Assembly: GCF_000374025.1 (NCBI RefSeq)
Contig: NZ_KB893179.1
Location: forward strand, 1 to 64,000
Direction of reading: 5' to 3'
Source of the DNA: Spirosoma panaciterrae DSM 21099
GTDB lineage: Bacteria; Bacteroidota; Bacteroidia; Cytophagales; Spirosomataceae
DNA: 64,000 nucleotides
Shown: piece after piece, positions 1 to 8,242 of the stretch
Position numbering within the stretch: the first letter of the stretch is position 1
Layout of the letters: every line of letters begins with the position of its first letter
Notes under the pieces: model-generated
Seen by the model: the letters and a program-made list of their open reading frames with translations, nothing else
Databases searched by the model: none
Told to the model about the DNA's origin: nothing
Made by a program: the position numbers and the translations under genes

Positions 1-1
1 C

Positions 2-265
2 GGCGATCAAGCCTACAACGGCGTGTTTGCTCAAGAGCTTGACCGTTGGAGTATCGATTTTGAGAAAGCGTCGCGGCCTGAATCAGCCCAAGGTTTTGTA
101 CCGGTGGCCAAACGATGGGTAGTGGAACGAAGCATTGCCTGGACGAACTATTTTCGGAGAATCGTCAAAGACTATGAGCATACAGCATCTTCTTCGGTCA
201 GTTGGCTGTATCTGGCCAATAGCCAGATCATGTTACAACGAATCGAGACTTATTGCCAAAGATGA
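2..265 (+). CDS. IS5/IS4-type transposase, C-terminal part (cut by window edge)
   Basis: This is the C-terminal end of a DDE transposase that would catalyse cut-and-paste movement of an insertion sequence. The reading frame is open from the first bases of the window, so the start lies upstream. The visible segment contains KRWVVERSIAWTNYFRRI, which fits the R-x3-E signature around the third catalytic acidic residue of IS5/IS4 transposases, followed by the usual helical tail. Only about 30 bp separate its stop from the next gene, so the right end of the element must fall at or next to the start of the lectin gene. Whether the element is intact cannot be judged from here. Confidence 0.8.
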   Translation, partial: GDQAYNGVFAQELDRWSIDFEKASRPESAQGFVPVAKRWVVERSIAWTNYFRRIVKDYEHTASSSVSWLYLANSQIMLQRIETYCQR

Positions 266-295
266 TTTCCCAACATACTCTTAAAAATTTCGCCT

Positions 296-2425
296 ATGTC
301 TTTTTTTAGTTTTTTTACAGATGTAGCAAATGCATTTACATCTATTGGGAATTCCATCAAAGATGGAATTGTAGCTACTGTTAATGAAGTGGCTGGTGGA
401 ACCGAAGAAGCAGCTAAAACAGTAGCTACTGGCATTACTACAACAGCTTATACAATAAGTGACGGCGTAGTAGGCGCTGCCAATGCTGTGAATGATGATG
501 TAATAAACGCATGGAAAAAAACGTCAGATACTGCCAATAAAGTAGCCAATGTATGTGAAAGTACAGGGCTAATCATTGGAAACGCTACTATAATTGGTGC
601 TAATTCTGCTGCCAAATATTCTGAAGAGGGAGTCAAATATGTTGGGGCAGCGCTTGTTGAAACAGGTAGATATATCGAAAAAGAATTTTGTATTATAGGA
701 ATAGGTAGTCTGTTAGGCGCTACATTCGCTGGTTTAGCAGCCGATGGAGAGGAAGAAGCCACCTTCGGACCGATCTCATTACTGGCAGAAACCACTTCAG
801 AGGCTGAGAAGGATGTAGCAATACATGCAGTTGCGGTTTTGCTGGCAGAGCCTATTTATTTAATTCCAGGTATTTCAGATGTTTGTGCCCTGGATACGCT
901 GACAAATATTATTGCATCCATAGTTTCACAAGCATTAACGGATTACCCTGAAGAAATGGCTGCCTCGGCTGGACTGTTTTTGGCCGGCTTAATTATTCCA
1001 ATACTTAGCACGTTCATCTGTGAAGGAACTTTACCAGCAGAATTTACCAAATCTGACTTGAGTACAAATAAATCGGTTAGCAAATTTGATAGCTCAAAAC
1101 TTGTTCGATGGCCGCGTAATTATTTTCAAACGGGTGATTTTTTAACAACAAATCAATACGTAAGTTCAGAAAATGGTCAGTATCATTTGATAGTTCAAGA
1201 AGACGGTAATTTGTGTATTTACAAATGTGATGACCCAGTAAAAAAATACCCTACTCCTAGCCAATGCATATGGAACTCTAATAATCTGCGTCGACGCCCC
1301 AGTTATCTTATCATGCAACCTGATGGAAATTTAGTGCAGTACCCAGGGACAGGGCCAGGAGACAAACATGGAGATGCTATTTGGAGCATACAACAAGTGA
1401 GGGAAGGGAAGTTATTCTTCGCCTTGTTACAGAATGATGGTAACTTAAGTGTAAGCTACGGCCTAAATCCGAACTTGGACGGAGGACTTTTCTGGAGTGC
1501 TCCCTACATAACTAAAGTATTAAGCCACATCAATACTGGTGGTTACTTACCTACTGGAGGTTACATTACATCACCAAATAGAAACTGCTATCTTGTTTTG
1601 CAAACGGATGGTAATTTGGTACTTTATAAAGGTAGTGGACCAGTTAATGGCCCACAAGAGTTTATTTGGCAATCGCTTAGTATTAAGGGTGTCAATCAAG
1701 GCCCTTATTACCTTCGTATGCAGAGTGATGGTAACTTATGCATATATAAAGGAGATACATCAGATCCAAAGGCCTGCATTTGGGCATCCCGCACAAATGG
1801 TGCTACAGAACCAAGTTTTTTAATGGTGCGCGATGATTTAAATGTAGTTATTTATAAAGGCACAGGACCAACTAATATCAAAGGTTATGTCTGGAGTGCT
1901 ATGCCGTTGAATTTAAGTGACGTTACTATTTATTCAGATGTACGGTACGGCGGCAAAAGTCAGAAACTTACTGTAGGAAAATATGACATGAATTCCCTCA
2001 CCATTGGTAATGACACCCTAAGCTCGTTCCATGTACCGCCCGGTTTACAGGTTACTCTCTATACCGATGCTAACTTCAAAGGAGATGCACTTCGTTTTTT
2101 TTCCGACGTCCCAGTTATCAATTCAAAATATAATGATACAATTTCTTCAATAGAAGTGTCCGAATTGAATAGTAGAGTTGTAATTTATCAAAGTGGCTGC
2201 TTTACTGGTTCATGTATGGACTTCGCTCCTGGCCAATATGATGTTGATAAATTAGGCATTGGGAACGATAAATTGAGTTCAATTAAAGTACCTAAAGGAT
2301 TGAAAGTTACCATTTTTGAGCATGCTCAATTTAAGGGTAATTCAATAAGTTACACTTCAGATGTAGAGTATGTAGGTAAAGATTTTGATGATATATGCTC
2401 CTCTTTAATCGTTGAAAAGGTCTAA
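296..2425 (+). CDS. Large bulb-lectin / beta-gamma-crystallin protein with hydrophobic N-terminal region
   Basis: A 709-residue protein of unknown function. Residues 1-270 are rich in Ala, Gly and Thr, with hydrophobic stretches near residues 131-150, 174-196 and 222-245, and no clear signal peptide. Residues about 272-540 form two bulb-type (B_lectin) domains, each with three copies of the mannose-binding QxDxNxVxY motif, e.g. VQEDGNLCIYK, LQTDGNLVLYKG and MQSDGNLCIYKG. Residues about 541-709 are two beta/gamma-crystallin domains with four N/D-D-x-x-S-S calcium sites (NDTLSS, NDTISS, NDKLSS, DDICSS). The gene is visibly more AT-rich than its neighbours and begins right beside an insertion-sequence end, which suggests horizontal acquisition. 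A glycan-binding toxin or effector with a membrane-active N-terminus is an inference. A surface adhesin is the alternative, but no export signal or T9SS sorting domain is visible. Confidence 0.8.
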   Translation: MSFFSFFTDVANAFTSIGNSIKDGIVATVNEVAGGTEEAAKTVATGITTTAYTISDGVVGAANAVNDDVINAWKKTSDTANKVANVCESTGLIIGNATIIGANSAAKYSEEGVKYVGAALVETGRYIEKEFCIIGIGSLLGATFAGLAADGEEEATFGPISLLAETTSEAEKDVAIHAVAVLLAEPIYLIPGISDVCALDTLTNIIASIVSQALTDYPEEMAASAGLFLAGLIIPILSTFICEGTLPAEFTKSDLSTNKSVSKFDSSKLVRWPRNYFQTGDFLTTNQYVSSENGQYHLIVQEDGNLCIYKCDDPVKKYPTPSQCIWNSNNLRRRPSYLIMQPDGNLVQYPGTGPGDKHGDAIWSIQQVREGKLFFALLQNDGNLSVSYGLNPNLDGGLFWSAPYITKVLSHINTGGYLPTGGYITSPNRNCYLVLQTDGNLVLYKGSGPVNGPQEFIWQSLSIKGVNQGPYYLRMQSDGNLCIYKGDTSDPKACIWASRTNGATEPSFLMVRDDLNVVIYKGTGPTNIKGYVWSAMPLNLSDVTIYSDVRYGGKSQKLTVGKYDMNSLTIGNDTLSSFHVPPGLQVTLYTDANFKGDALRFFSDVPVINSKYNDTISSIEVSELNSRVVIYQSGCFTGSCMDFAPGQYDVDKLGIGNDKLSSIKVPKGLKVTIFEHAQFKGNSISYTSDVEYVGKDFDDICSSLIVEKV

Positions 2426-2687
2426 AATTGTATTAGCCAAATAGGAATGCCAGAAGCTGGACCAACTACATTTGACTGGACATTAAATTAGGTATGATCT
2501 CTACTTTTTGGGTAATTGTCCTTACCCTGACCGGTAAGCTGATTTTTTTACTAAAGATTAAGCCGCCTGATGTCGTGCCCCTTTTGTCCACTTTCATTTA
2601 ACGGCGTACAGTATACTTTTAAGTAATTAATCCTTAATATTTTAAGCTAAATCTGACTGCTTAAAAGAGCTCACCACTAACTTACTC

Positions 2688-3842
2688 ATGAAAACCAGTG
2701 CCTACCATTGCATCGCTGCATTGGGCTGCCTCCTGCTACAGGTTGCGGGCAGCCTCTCCGCCAATGCCCAGCAGGGGCCTCCTGTATCGCTCCCTGCCAA
2801 CATTACCGCCATTCAGGCCATTACGCCCCAGGGAAACCTACCCGGCCGGGCCATTCCATATTACCTTCGCAGTGGTGAAGGCGAACGTTACCTTGTGGCT
2901 GGCTTCGTCGCCTGTCTGATGGCCCGGGGTATCGATACTGACAACCTGTATGAGTGGACTGTGCTCACGGGTGGAAAAGGTGCGCTGCTGCCTTTGCATA
3001 CCCACGCCCAAACGCATGAGGTAATTTTTGTGCTAGACGGAGAGATTGACTTATGGCTTTCCGGCCAACATTACCGCATGATTAAAGGCGATTTCGCTAG
3101 CATTCCGCCCGGAACTACCCACGCCTTTCGGATGCAGTCGCATCATACTCAGTTGATGTCGATGAACAGCGGCCATCAGATGACCGCGCTTTACAAGACA
3201 ATAGGTAAACCGTATGTGGGGTACGTGCAGCCCTCGGATGAGATTTTAGCCCTAGACGCGGCTGCTCTCAAACAGGCCGAGAAAGCCGCCGACGTCCACT
3301 TTGATGGCCAACCACTACCGGAAGGCAACGCCCAACGCGTCGTTAACGCCCAACTGCCTAAGAGCGTTGTGCCGTATGTACTGGCCGCTGGCGAAGGGGA
3401 TCATTATACAATTGCCGATCAGTTGTTTGGCATCCTCTGCGATAACGCGACTACTAACGGCAAACTGCTGGTGGTCACCTGCGAAGGCCCGGTCGGCCCG
3501 ATGATTGGCAAACATTTTCACATGAAGCACTCCGAAACGTTTTTTTGCCTAGATGGGCAGATGCGGATGGTGTCCAACCAGGTGGTGCTCGAGGTTTACC
3601 CCGGCGATATGGTCACCCTGCCAGCGGGTACGATTCATGCCTATCAGCACCTGAAGCCGTATACGCACCACATAGGTTTGCTGACACCGGGCATTTTTGA
3701 GTTATTTTTCCGTTCACAGGCGCCCACCAAGCAGCATGTTTATCCGCAACAGCCCACGGGAGGCCTCAATGCCAGCCGGTTTGCCGAACTAGACATCGTG
3801 CCATTGGAGCGCCCGGGTCCGCCCCCCGCAGGTCGGCAATAA
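2688..3842 (+). CDS. Secreted bicupin, quercetin 2,3-dioxygenase-like
   Basis: A 384-residue protein with an N-terminal signal peptide ending near ANAQ, so it is probably periplasmic. Two cupin barrels follow. Both keep a full H-x-H-x4-E plus distal His metal site: H104/H106/E111/H145 and H276/H278/E283/H317. This matches the bicupin quercetinase family, which uses a divalent metal to cleave flavonols or related enolic substrates with dioxygen; the substrate here is unknown. The C-terminus is proline-rich. The gene stands alone with about 260 bp of apparently non-coding DNA upstream and a hairpin downstream. Two decayed single-domain cupin genes lie further on, so this was probably a cupin-rich locus. 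Confidence 0.8.
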   Translation: MKTSAYHCIAALGCLLLQVAGSLSANAQQGPPVSLPANITAIQAITPQGNLPGRAIPYYLRSGEGERYLVAGFVACLMARGIDTDNLYEWTVLTGGKGALLPLHTHAQTHEVIFVLDGEIDLWLSGQHYRMIKGDFASIPPGTTHAFRMQSHHTQLMSMNSGHQMTALYKTIGKPYVGYVQPSDEILALDAAALKQAEKAADVHFDGQPLPEGNAQRVVNAQLPKSVVPYVLAAGEGDHYTIADQLFGILCDNATTNGKLLVVTCEGPVGPMIGKHFHMKHSETFFCLDGQMRMVSNQVVLEVYPGDMVTLPAGTIHAYQHLKPYTHHIGLLTPGIFELFFRSQAPTKQHVYPQQPTGGLNASRFAELDIVPLERPGPPPAGRQ

Positions 3843-3852
3843 TTTCCCAAAG

Positions 3853-3891
3853 CAGCGAACGCTCGGCTTCGATATGAGCCGGCGTTCGCTG
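3853..3891 (+). terminator. Hairpin after the bicupin gene
   Basis: Ten-base arms (3853-3862 and 3882-3891) pair perfectly, and the stem can continue inward with a bulge. It lies just after the bicupin stop codon. No T-run follows, so termination is plausible but unproven. Confidence 0.45.
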
Positions 3892-3935
3892 TTCACAAAT
3901 ATTCAAATACATCGCGCGCATGGTTTATCAATTCT

Positions 3936-4268
3936 ATGATTCTGGGAAAAGCTTTACCTGTGAAACACGCTTTTGCTGCAACCAAAACGGTTGATGCGGT
4001 ACAATGTATTAAAGGGATAGGGGTGATTCCCGCTTATTGAATTGAACCGACAATCGTAGACCTGCTTCATGGAGTGGATACCGAGCTGAACTTTGCCATG
4101 AAGCTACTTGATAAAAATTGCCCGTATTTTACTGGGGAGGGTATACCCTGCACCACCTTTTTAGATGTGCGAGTTGGAAGAGACTCGGAGTTGCCCCATG
4201 GCACCCTTGTCCAGTTTCGGCGATTTAGAGCATCAAGTTCCAGAAATGCGAGAACAGATTCCGAATAA
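3936..4268 (+). pseudogene. Unrecognised open frame broken by one stop
   Basis: A single reading frame of 111 codons is interrupted only by TGA at 4038-4040. The two parts would encode 34 residues and about 75 residues, joined through ...VIPAY/IEPTIVDLLHG. No family was recognised, and chance openness cannot be excluded. The surrounding 830 bp between the bicupin and the next cupin also holds a thioredoxin-like fragment and two perfect hairpins, so decay of a once functional gene is reasonable. Apart from these items the stretch shows nothing recognisable. Confidence 0.25.
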
Positions 4269-4369
4269 CTTTATTGCATTAGAAAATTCTCACAAATAGC
4301 TCCCAACTGAGACGAAGAGCGATTTCCGTATCAATAATTCGGGCGTAAAAAAAACGGTATTTAGCCTTC

Positions 4370-4425
4370 AGAGTCAACCACCCATTTGGGTCAATTAATA
4401 TTAACCCAAATGGGTGGTTGACTCT
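4370..4425. repeat. Perfect 22-bp inverted repeat
   Basis: Arms 4370-4391 and 4404-4425 are perfect reverse complements around a 12-base AT-rich loop. The right arm abuts the thioredoxin-like gene fragment, whose reading frame loses family resemblance exactly where the arm starts. It could be a MITE or insertion-sequence remnant; a terminator is less likely because there is no T-run. Confidence 0.7.
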
Positions 4426-4628
4426 GCCAAGGACAAATCAGTCCCCAAAATCTTCCCTTGAGGAGAAATGAGAAATGTTCTGGGTACTCCACTGAGGTTG
4501 TAAGCTTGGATCACTTGAGTTTTAAAGCCCTTTAGATCGCACAGGTTAAGCCAGTTGATGCCATCTTTTTGAGAGGCTGCCAACCATTTTTGTTGACTGG
4601 TATCCAACGACACACTGACCAGGTGAAG
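4426..4628 (-). pseudogene. TlpA/ResA-like thiol-disulfide oxidoreductase fragment
   Basis: On the minus strand about 65 residues read LHLVSVSLDTSQQKW... through GVPRTFLISPQGKILGTDL. This is the C-terminal half of a TlpA/AhpC-TSA thioredoxin fold: the strand after the active site, the cis-proline motif GVPRTFLI, and the DPxGKI-like turn. The CxxC active site, signal peptide and C-terminus are missing. The fragment is bounded on both sides by perfect inverted repeats, and a stop codon arises inside the upstream repeat. It is a gene relic rather than a functional small protein. Confidence 0.7.
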
Positions 4629-4701
4629 TTTGATATGGTCCTAAAAATCCGGACACGAAGTTAAAAAAGTTTCGTGTCCGGATTTTTAGGACCATATCAA
4701 A
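4629..4701. repeat. Perfect 31-bp inverted repeat
   Basis: Arms 4629-4659 and 4671-4701 are perfect reverse complements with an 11-base A-rich loop. The core TCCTAAAAATCCGGACACG resembles terminal repeats of insertion sequences, though this is an impression and no search was run. It separates the thioredoxin-like relic from the truncated cupin gene. A weaker relative occurs near 11137-11170. Confidence 0.75.
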
Positions 4702-5114
4702 GATCTATTCAGATAGGCGATTGTAAAACCACGTTCCTGGTTAGCCAAACCGATACGGGGGGGCTGTATTGTGTGGTTGAACATGATCTGCCCGCTGGCT
4801 TTCCAGGCCCGCCACCTCATGCTCATCAAGTGACTACCCACACCTTTTATGTTATCCAGGGAACAGTAAGGATTGTCGTCGATAATCAGATCATTGAAGC
4901 AACGGCTGGCATCTCGGTATATATACCCACTGGCGTCGTCCATCAGTTTTCTAATCCCGGTCAGGAGCGAGCCCGTATGGTGGAGATTGATACGCCGGGC
5001 AGTTTTCAGGCTTATTTTGAGGAGTTAAGACGCGTGTTTCCTGTAGGGGAACCGATTGATCAGCTGCGTATGGCTCAACTTCAGCAGCAGTATGATTTCA
5101 TAGCAGTTATCTAG
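4674..5114 (+). pseudogene. Single-domain cupin, 5' end replaced by an inverted repeat
   Basis: The open frame encodes a 146-residue cupin-like protein with the metal motif H-A-H-x4-H (PPPHAHQVTTH) and a distal His in IPTGVVHQF. The apparent GTG start and the first nine or so residues come from the right arm of the 31-bp inverted repeat; homologous sequence begins about at SIQIGDCKTTF. The original 5' end therefore appears lost, although a product could still be made if the GTG start works. The next cupin gene downstream is also damaged. The cupin fold is clear; no substrate can be proposed. Confidence 0.6.
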
Positions 5115-5334
5115 CGCGCCCAGATACATATGCGAGAGATGGCGTTGAGCACAAAGTAAATAATAACTGTCTCACTAAACGCTCCTGCCTGAGACTAAGA
5201 CAGATTTGTATATCGATCATTTGGACGTTTAATGAGATGGCGAACTAGTGGTCACTAGCAAACTTATGGTGGCAACCAACTGACGGGTACTCACTTATCG
5301 CTTATATTCACTAGCTAAACTACGAATCCAGTCT
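5115..5334. other. Non-coding gap between two damaged cupin genes
   Basis: This gap has stop codons in all frames and no recognisable protein, RNA or repeat. It is most simply read as eroded DNA between the two cupin pseudogenes. Confidence 0.4.
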
Positions 5335-5874
5335 ATGGCCACAAAAGGACAAATTTTGGATATGACTCCCGTCGGCATGAAGTTTACCGTCTTACAAGCG
5401 AGTGCCGACACCCAAGGTTAATCATTAGTGCTCCATTGGGAGTTGCTACCAGGGTGTAATATGAAGGACCCCTTAGTGCCTATGCACCCCGATGCTATCG
5501 AAACCTATGAGGTCCTGGAGGGGGAAATGGAATTTTATATCCATAACCAATGGGTAGCTGCTAAAAAGGGAGACCACCTGCCGGTTCCCAAAGGGGTTAC
5601 CCATTGTTTTCGAAACCCGAGCCCGACAACCGTGCGCGTCTTGAACACTCATCAGCCAGCCTTGAAAATGGAAGACTATTTTGAAGATGTCTGTAAGGTG
5701 CTGGATAAGGTTACTGACCAGCGTCGAAAACGGTTTAGGATGAGTCCCCGAGCGATGCTGTATATGAGTGTACTCATGAATACCTATCGCGCGGAGATTA
5801 TTGCCAGAAATCCCCCTGATGTGGCCATCAAGGTGCTGGGTTGGGTGGCTAAAGTCTTGGGTATAAAGTATTAA
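5335..5874 (+). pseudogene. Cupin-domain gene with in-frame TAA stop
   Basis: From ATG 5335 the frame reads MATKGQILDMTPVGMKFTVL, meets TAA at 5419-5421, then continues in the same frame to the end. The residues on both sides of the stop fit one cupin of about 179 residues: the N-terminal strands (GQILDMTPVGMKF, then LVLHWELLPG) and the barrel with ETYEVLEGEMEFYI and VPKGVTHCF. The stop sits where related cupins usually have a polar residue, so a single substitution explains it. Restart at GTG 5428 would drop the first strands. The C-terminal tail carries a hydrophobic segment. Confidence 0.7.
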
Positions 5875-6128
5875 CGGATGGGGTGTTTGGTCGGCTTCTA
5901 TCAGAGTCAGCTGGCGGTCAATCAAAACGCTGGCACTAAGCGCTTCGTCGTCTCTTCAAACGCTCCATTTGATTTACATACACATAAAGGAAAGTGAAGG
6001 TTTTACGCTTTGCCTCCTATGAGCAGGCAACTGCCATTCGGAACTTAACACATACAACAATTCATGTATTAACTTCCTGAATATAAGTCAAGTATATGCT
6101 TTTTATGGAAGATTTCATACGAATGTTG

Positions 6129-6181
6129 CGAAAGCCGCCCGATGAGTCAGTTCAAGAAACTGACTCATCGGGCGGCTTTCG
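6129..6181. terminator. 24-bp perfect hairpin before the redox island
   Basis: Arms 6129-6152 and 6158-6181 pair perfectly over 24 bp around a 5-base loop, with AAAGCCGCCC at the base and GGGCGGCTTT returning. The A-run and T-run flanks fit a bidirectional intrinsic terminator. It isolates the gene at 6264 from the cupin relics. The remainder of the 390-bp gap shows only the promoter box noted next. Confidence 0.6.
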
Positions 6182-6236
6182 TTGATTGAGCTACACATTT
6201 CAGTAATCCAGTGAATTCCGGGCCTGATCCTCCGTC

Positions 6237-6244
6237 TACTTTTG
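6237..6244 (+). promoter_or_regulatory. Bacteroidota -7 box TACTTTTG
   Basis: A perfect TAnnTTTG element lies 20 bp before the ATG of the NmrA-like gene, implying a short leader. The upstream -33 TTG is not obvious (only TTC about 18 bp away). Confidence 0.5.
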
Positions 6245-6263
6245 CCATTGTAAAAAAGACAAT

Positions 6264-7136
6264 ATGATACTGATCACAGGGGCAACCGGACACTTAGGGA
6301 AAGCAACCATTGACGCACTGCATAAACGAACGGACAAACGCTTTGCGGTTATGGTTCGGGATATCCGGAAAGCAGATGAGTTCACAAAAATGGGTATTGA
6401 CGTACGCCAGGGCGACTACACCCATTATCAGGTTATGGTAAATGGATTTGCCGGCGTCGAAAAGCTATTACTCATATCCTCCAATCACGGTACCGACCGC
6501 TTCCTGCATCATAAGCAGGCGATTGACGCAGCTAAAGCCGCCGGTGTAAAGCGAATCTATTACACCGGTTTCGATATGACGGATTTGTGGCATAGTGCTG
6601 TGCCCTTTCTTTCCATACCGCATGCCCAAACCATCGATTACCTAAAGGAATCCGGGATTAGCTACACGATTCTTAATAACAACCTGTATGCTGACTTATT
6701 GCCCCTGTTTATCGGTAATGACATACTGCTCGAAGGTATCTGCTTTCCGGCCGGAACGGGGCGGGTTCCCTTTCTTACCCGAACCGACATTGCTGAGGCA
6801 ACGGCAAACATCTTGCTCACCAATGTTCCTGAAAATCAAACCATAACGCTGGCGAGCCCGAAAGCCTATACGTTTCAGGAGATCACTGAAATGATCAGTG
6901 AGCTGACGGAAAAACAGCTTCCCTATGTGAGCTCGGACCGAAGCGCATTTTTAGCCTATCTGCTGAAAAAGGGGCAACCGGAATGGATGGCGACCTACCT
7001 GGCAGATATGGCAGAATCAATCCGTAAAGATGAATTCAATACGAACCATACGGATATAGACCGCTATCTTCTTCGCCCGCCAACATCGCTGAAGGACTAT
7101 CTGTGCAGGGTGTATTTAGAAAAGCAAGAAAATTAA
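6264..7136 (+). CDS. NmrA-like NAD(P)-binding oxidoreductase
   Basis: A 290-residue cytoplasmic protein with the Rossmann motif TGATGHLG at residues 5-12. It has the atypical-SDR architecture of NmrA/QorB proteins: a short TGxxGxxG N-terminus, no YxxxK catalytic pair, and a substrate lobe in the C-terminal half. Family members are NAD(P)H:quinone reductases or redox sensors. It begins a run of redox enzymes; the aldo/keto reductase follows 26 bp after its stop, so the two are probably co-transcribed from the -7 box just upstream. The substrate is unknown. Confidence 0.8.
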   Translation: MILITGATGHLGKATIDALHKRTDKRFAVMVRDIRKADEFTKMGIDVRQGDYTHYQVMVNGFAGVEKLLLISSNHGTDRFLHHKQAIDAAKAAGVKRIYYTGFDMTDLWHSAVPFLSIPHAQTIDYLKESGISYTILNNNLYADLLPLFIGNDILLEGICFPAGTGRVPFLTRTDIAEATANILLTNVPENQTITLASPKAYTFQEITEMISELTEKQLPYVSSDRSAFLAYLLKKGQPEWMATYLADMAESIRKDEFNTNHTDIDRYLLRPPTSLKDYLCRVYLEKQEN

Positions 7137-7162
7137 AACGAGTGGCGTAAAAATAAGTAAAC

Positions 7163-8167
7163 ATGAAAACGACAAAACTTGGTAATCAGGGGCTTCAGGT
7201 GCCAGTTATTGGCTTGGGCTGTATGAGTCTGGCTGGCAGTGATACCCAGTATATTTATGGCAAATCAGACGAAAAAGGTGGACTAGGGGTCATTGACCGG
7301 GCCCTGGAATTGGGCTGTAATTTTTTAGATACGGCGGACGCCTATGGGCCTTTACAGAATGAGCGCTTACTGGCGAAAGCGATAAAAAGTCGACGCGATA
7401 AAGTGATTATCACGACCAAATTCGGTTTTGAAATTAAGGATGGAGGGGAATTCACCGGAAAAGTAAACGGCCAAAAGGACTACATCAAACGAGCCGCTGA
7501 GCGTTCGCTGAAAAACCTGGGCACCGATTTCATTGATCTGTATTACATGCACCGCCCGGATCCGGCCACGCCGATTGAGGAATCGATGGAGGCAATGGCT
7601 GCCCTGGTTAAGGAAGGCAAGGTGCGCTATCTTGGTTTATCGGAAGTGTCGGCGGATCTGATTCGCAGAGCCCACGCCGTTCACCCGCTTACGGCCATTG
7701 AAACCGAATATTCTTTATTTCAACGCACGCTGGATGAAGATGGTACCACCGATGTACTGACAGCATTAGGCATTGGCCTCGTTCCTTATTCGCCACTGGG
7801 TCGCGGCTTTTTAACGGGTGAACTGAAAAGCCCGGATGATTTTGACGCAAACGATGCGCGCCGACATTTAGAACGATTTCAGGGCGAAAATTTTTATAAA
7901 AACCTTGAACTGGTTAAAGCACTGCAAGGCATAGCCGAACAAAAACACGTAACGGCCTCCCAGTTAGCCTTAGCCTGGATTGTCGCCAAAGGACACGTCC
8001 CCATTCCGGGTACCAGAAAAGTGAAGTACGTGGAGGAAAATTTGGCAACCGCCAATATTACCCTGACAGCGGAAGAAATCGCTACATTGGAATCTATTCT
8101 CCCTTTGGGGCATCAGCAAGCCGGTTCCCGCAGCGATGCGAAGGCAACGCCCAAAGATGAAGAATAA
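7163..8167 (+). CDS. Aldo/keto reductase
   Basis: A 334-residue (alpha/beta)8 NADPH-dependent carbonyl reductase. The catalytic tetrad is visible: D56 and Y61 in DTADAYG, K86 in TTKFG, and H130 in YYMHRPD. The C-terminal cofactor segment PIPGTRKVKYVEEN is intact. Length and motifs match the bacterial AKR subgroup that includes YakC-like enzymes acting on small aldehydes. It follows the NmrA-like gene closely and is itself followed by a palindrome and an AraC regulator. A role in detoxifying reactive carbonyls is inferred from context. Confidence 0.87.
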   Translation: MKTTKLGNQGLQVPVIGLGCMSLAGSDTQYIYGKSDEKGGLGVIDRALELGCNFLDTADAYGPLQNERLLAKAIKSRRDKVIITTKFGFEIKDGGEFTGKVNGQKDYIKRAAERSLKNLGTDFIDLYYMHRPDPATPIEESMEAMAALVKEGKVRYLGLSEVSADLIRRAHAVHPLTAIETEYSLFQRTLDEDGTTDVLTALGIGLVPYSPLGRGFLTGELKSPDDFDANDARRHLERFQGENFYKNLELVKALQGIAEQKHVTASQLALAWIVAKGHVPIPGTRKVKYVEENLATANITLTAEEIATLESILPLGHQQAGSRSDAKATPKDEE

Positions 8168-8174
8168 GCTAGTA

Positions 8175-8220
8175 ACCATGCATACGGGAATACAACCTTC
8201 TCTATTCCCGTATGCATGGT
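8175..8220. terminator. 18-bp perfect hairpin between aldo/keto reductase and AraC gene
   Basis: Arms 8175-8192 and 8203-8220 are perfect reverse complements with a 10-base loop. It starts 8 bp after the aldo/keto reductase stop and ends 22 bp before the regulator's likely ATG. A terminator is the simple reading; an operator for the neighbouring regulator is possible. Confidence 0.55.
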
Positions 8221-8242
8221 CAACTTCCACGAAGTACTTGCC

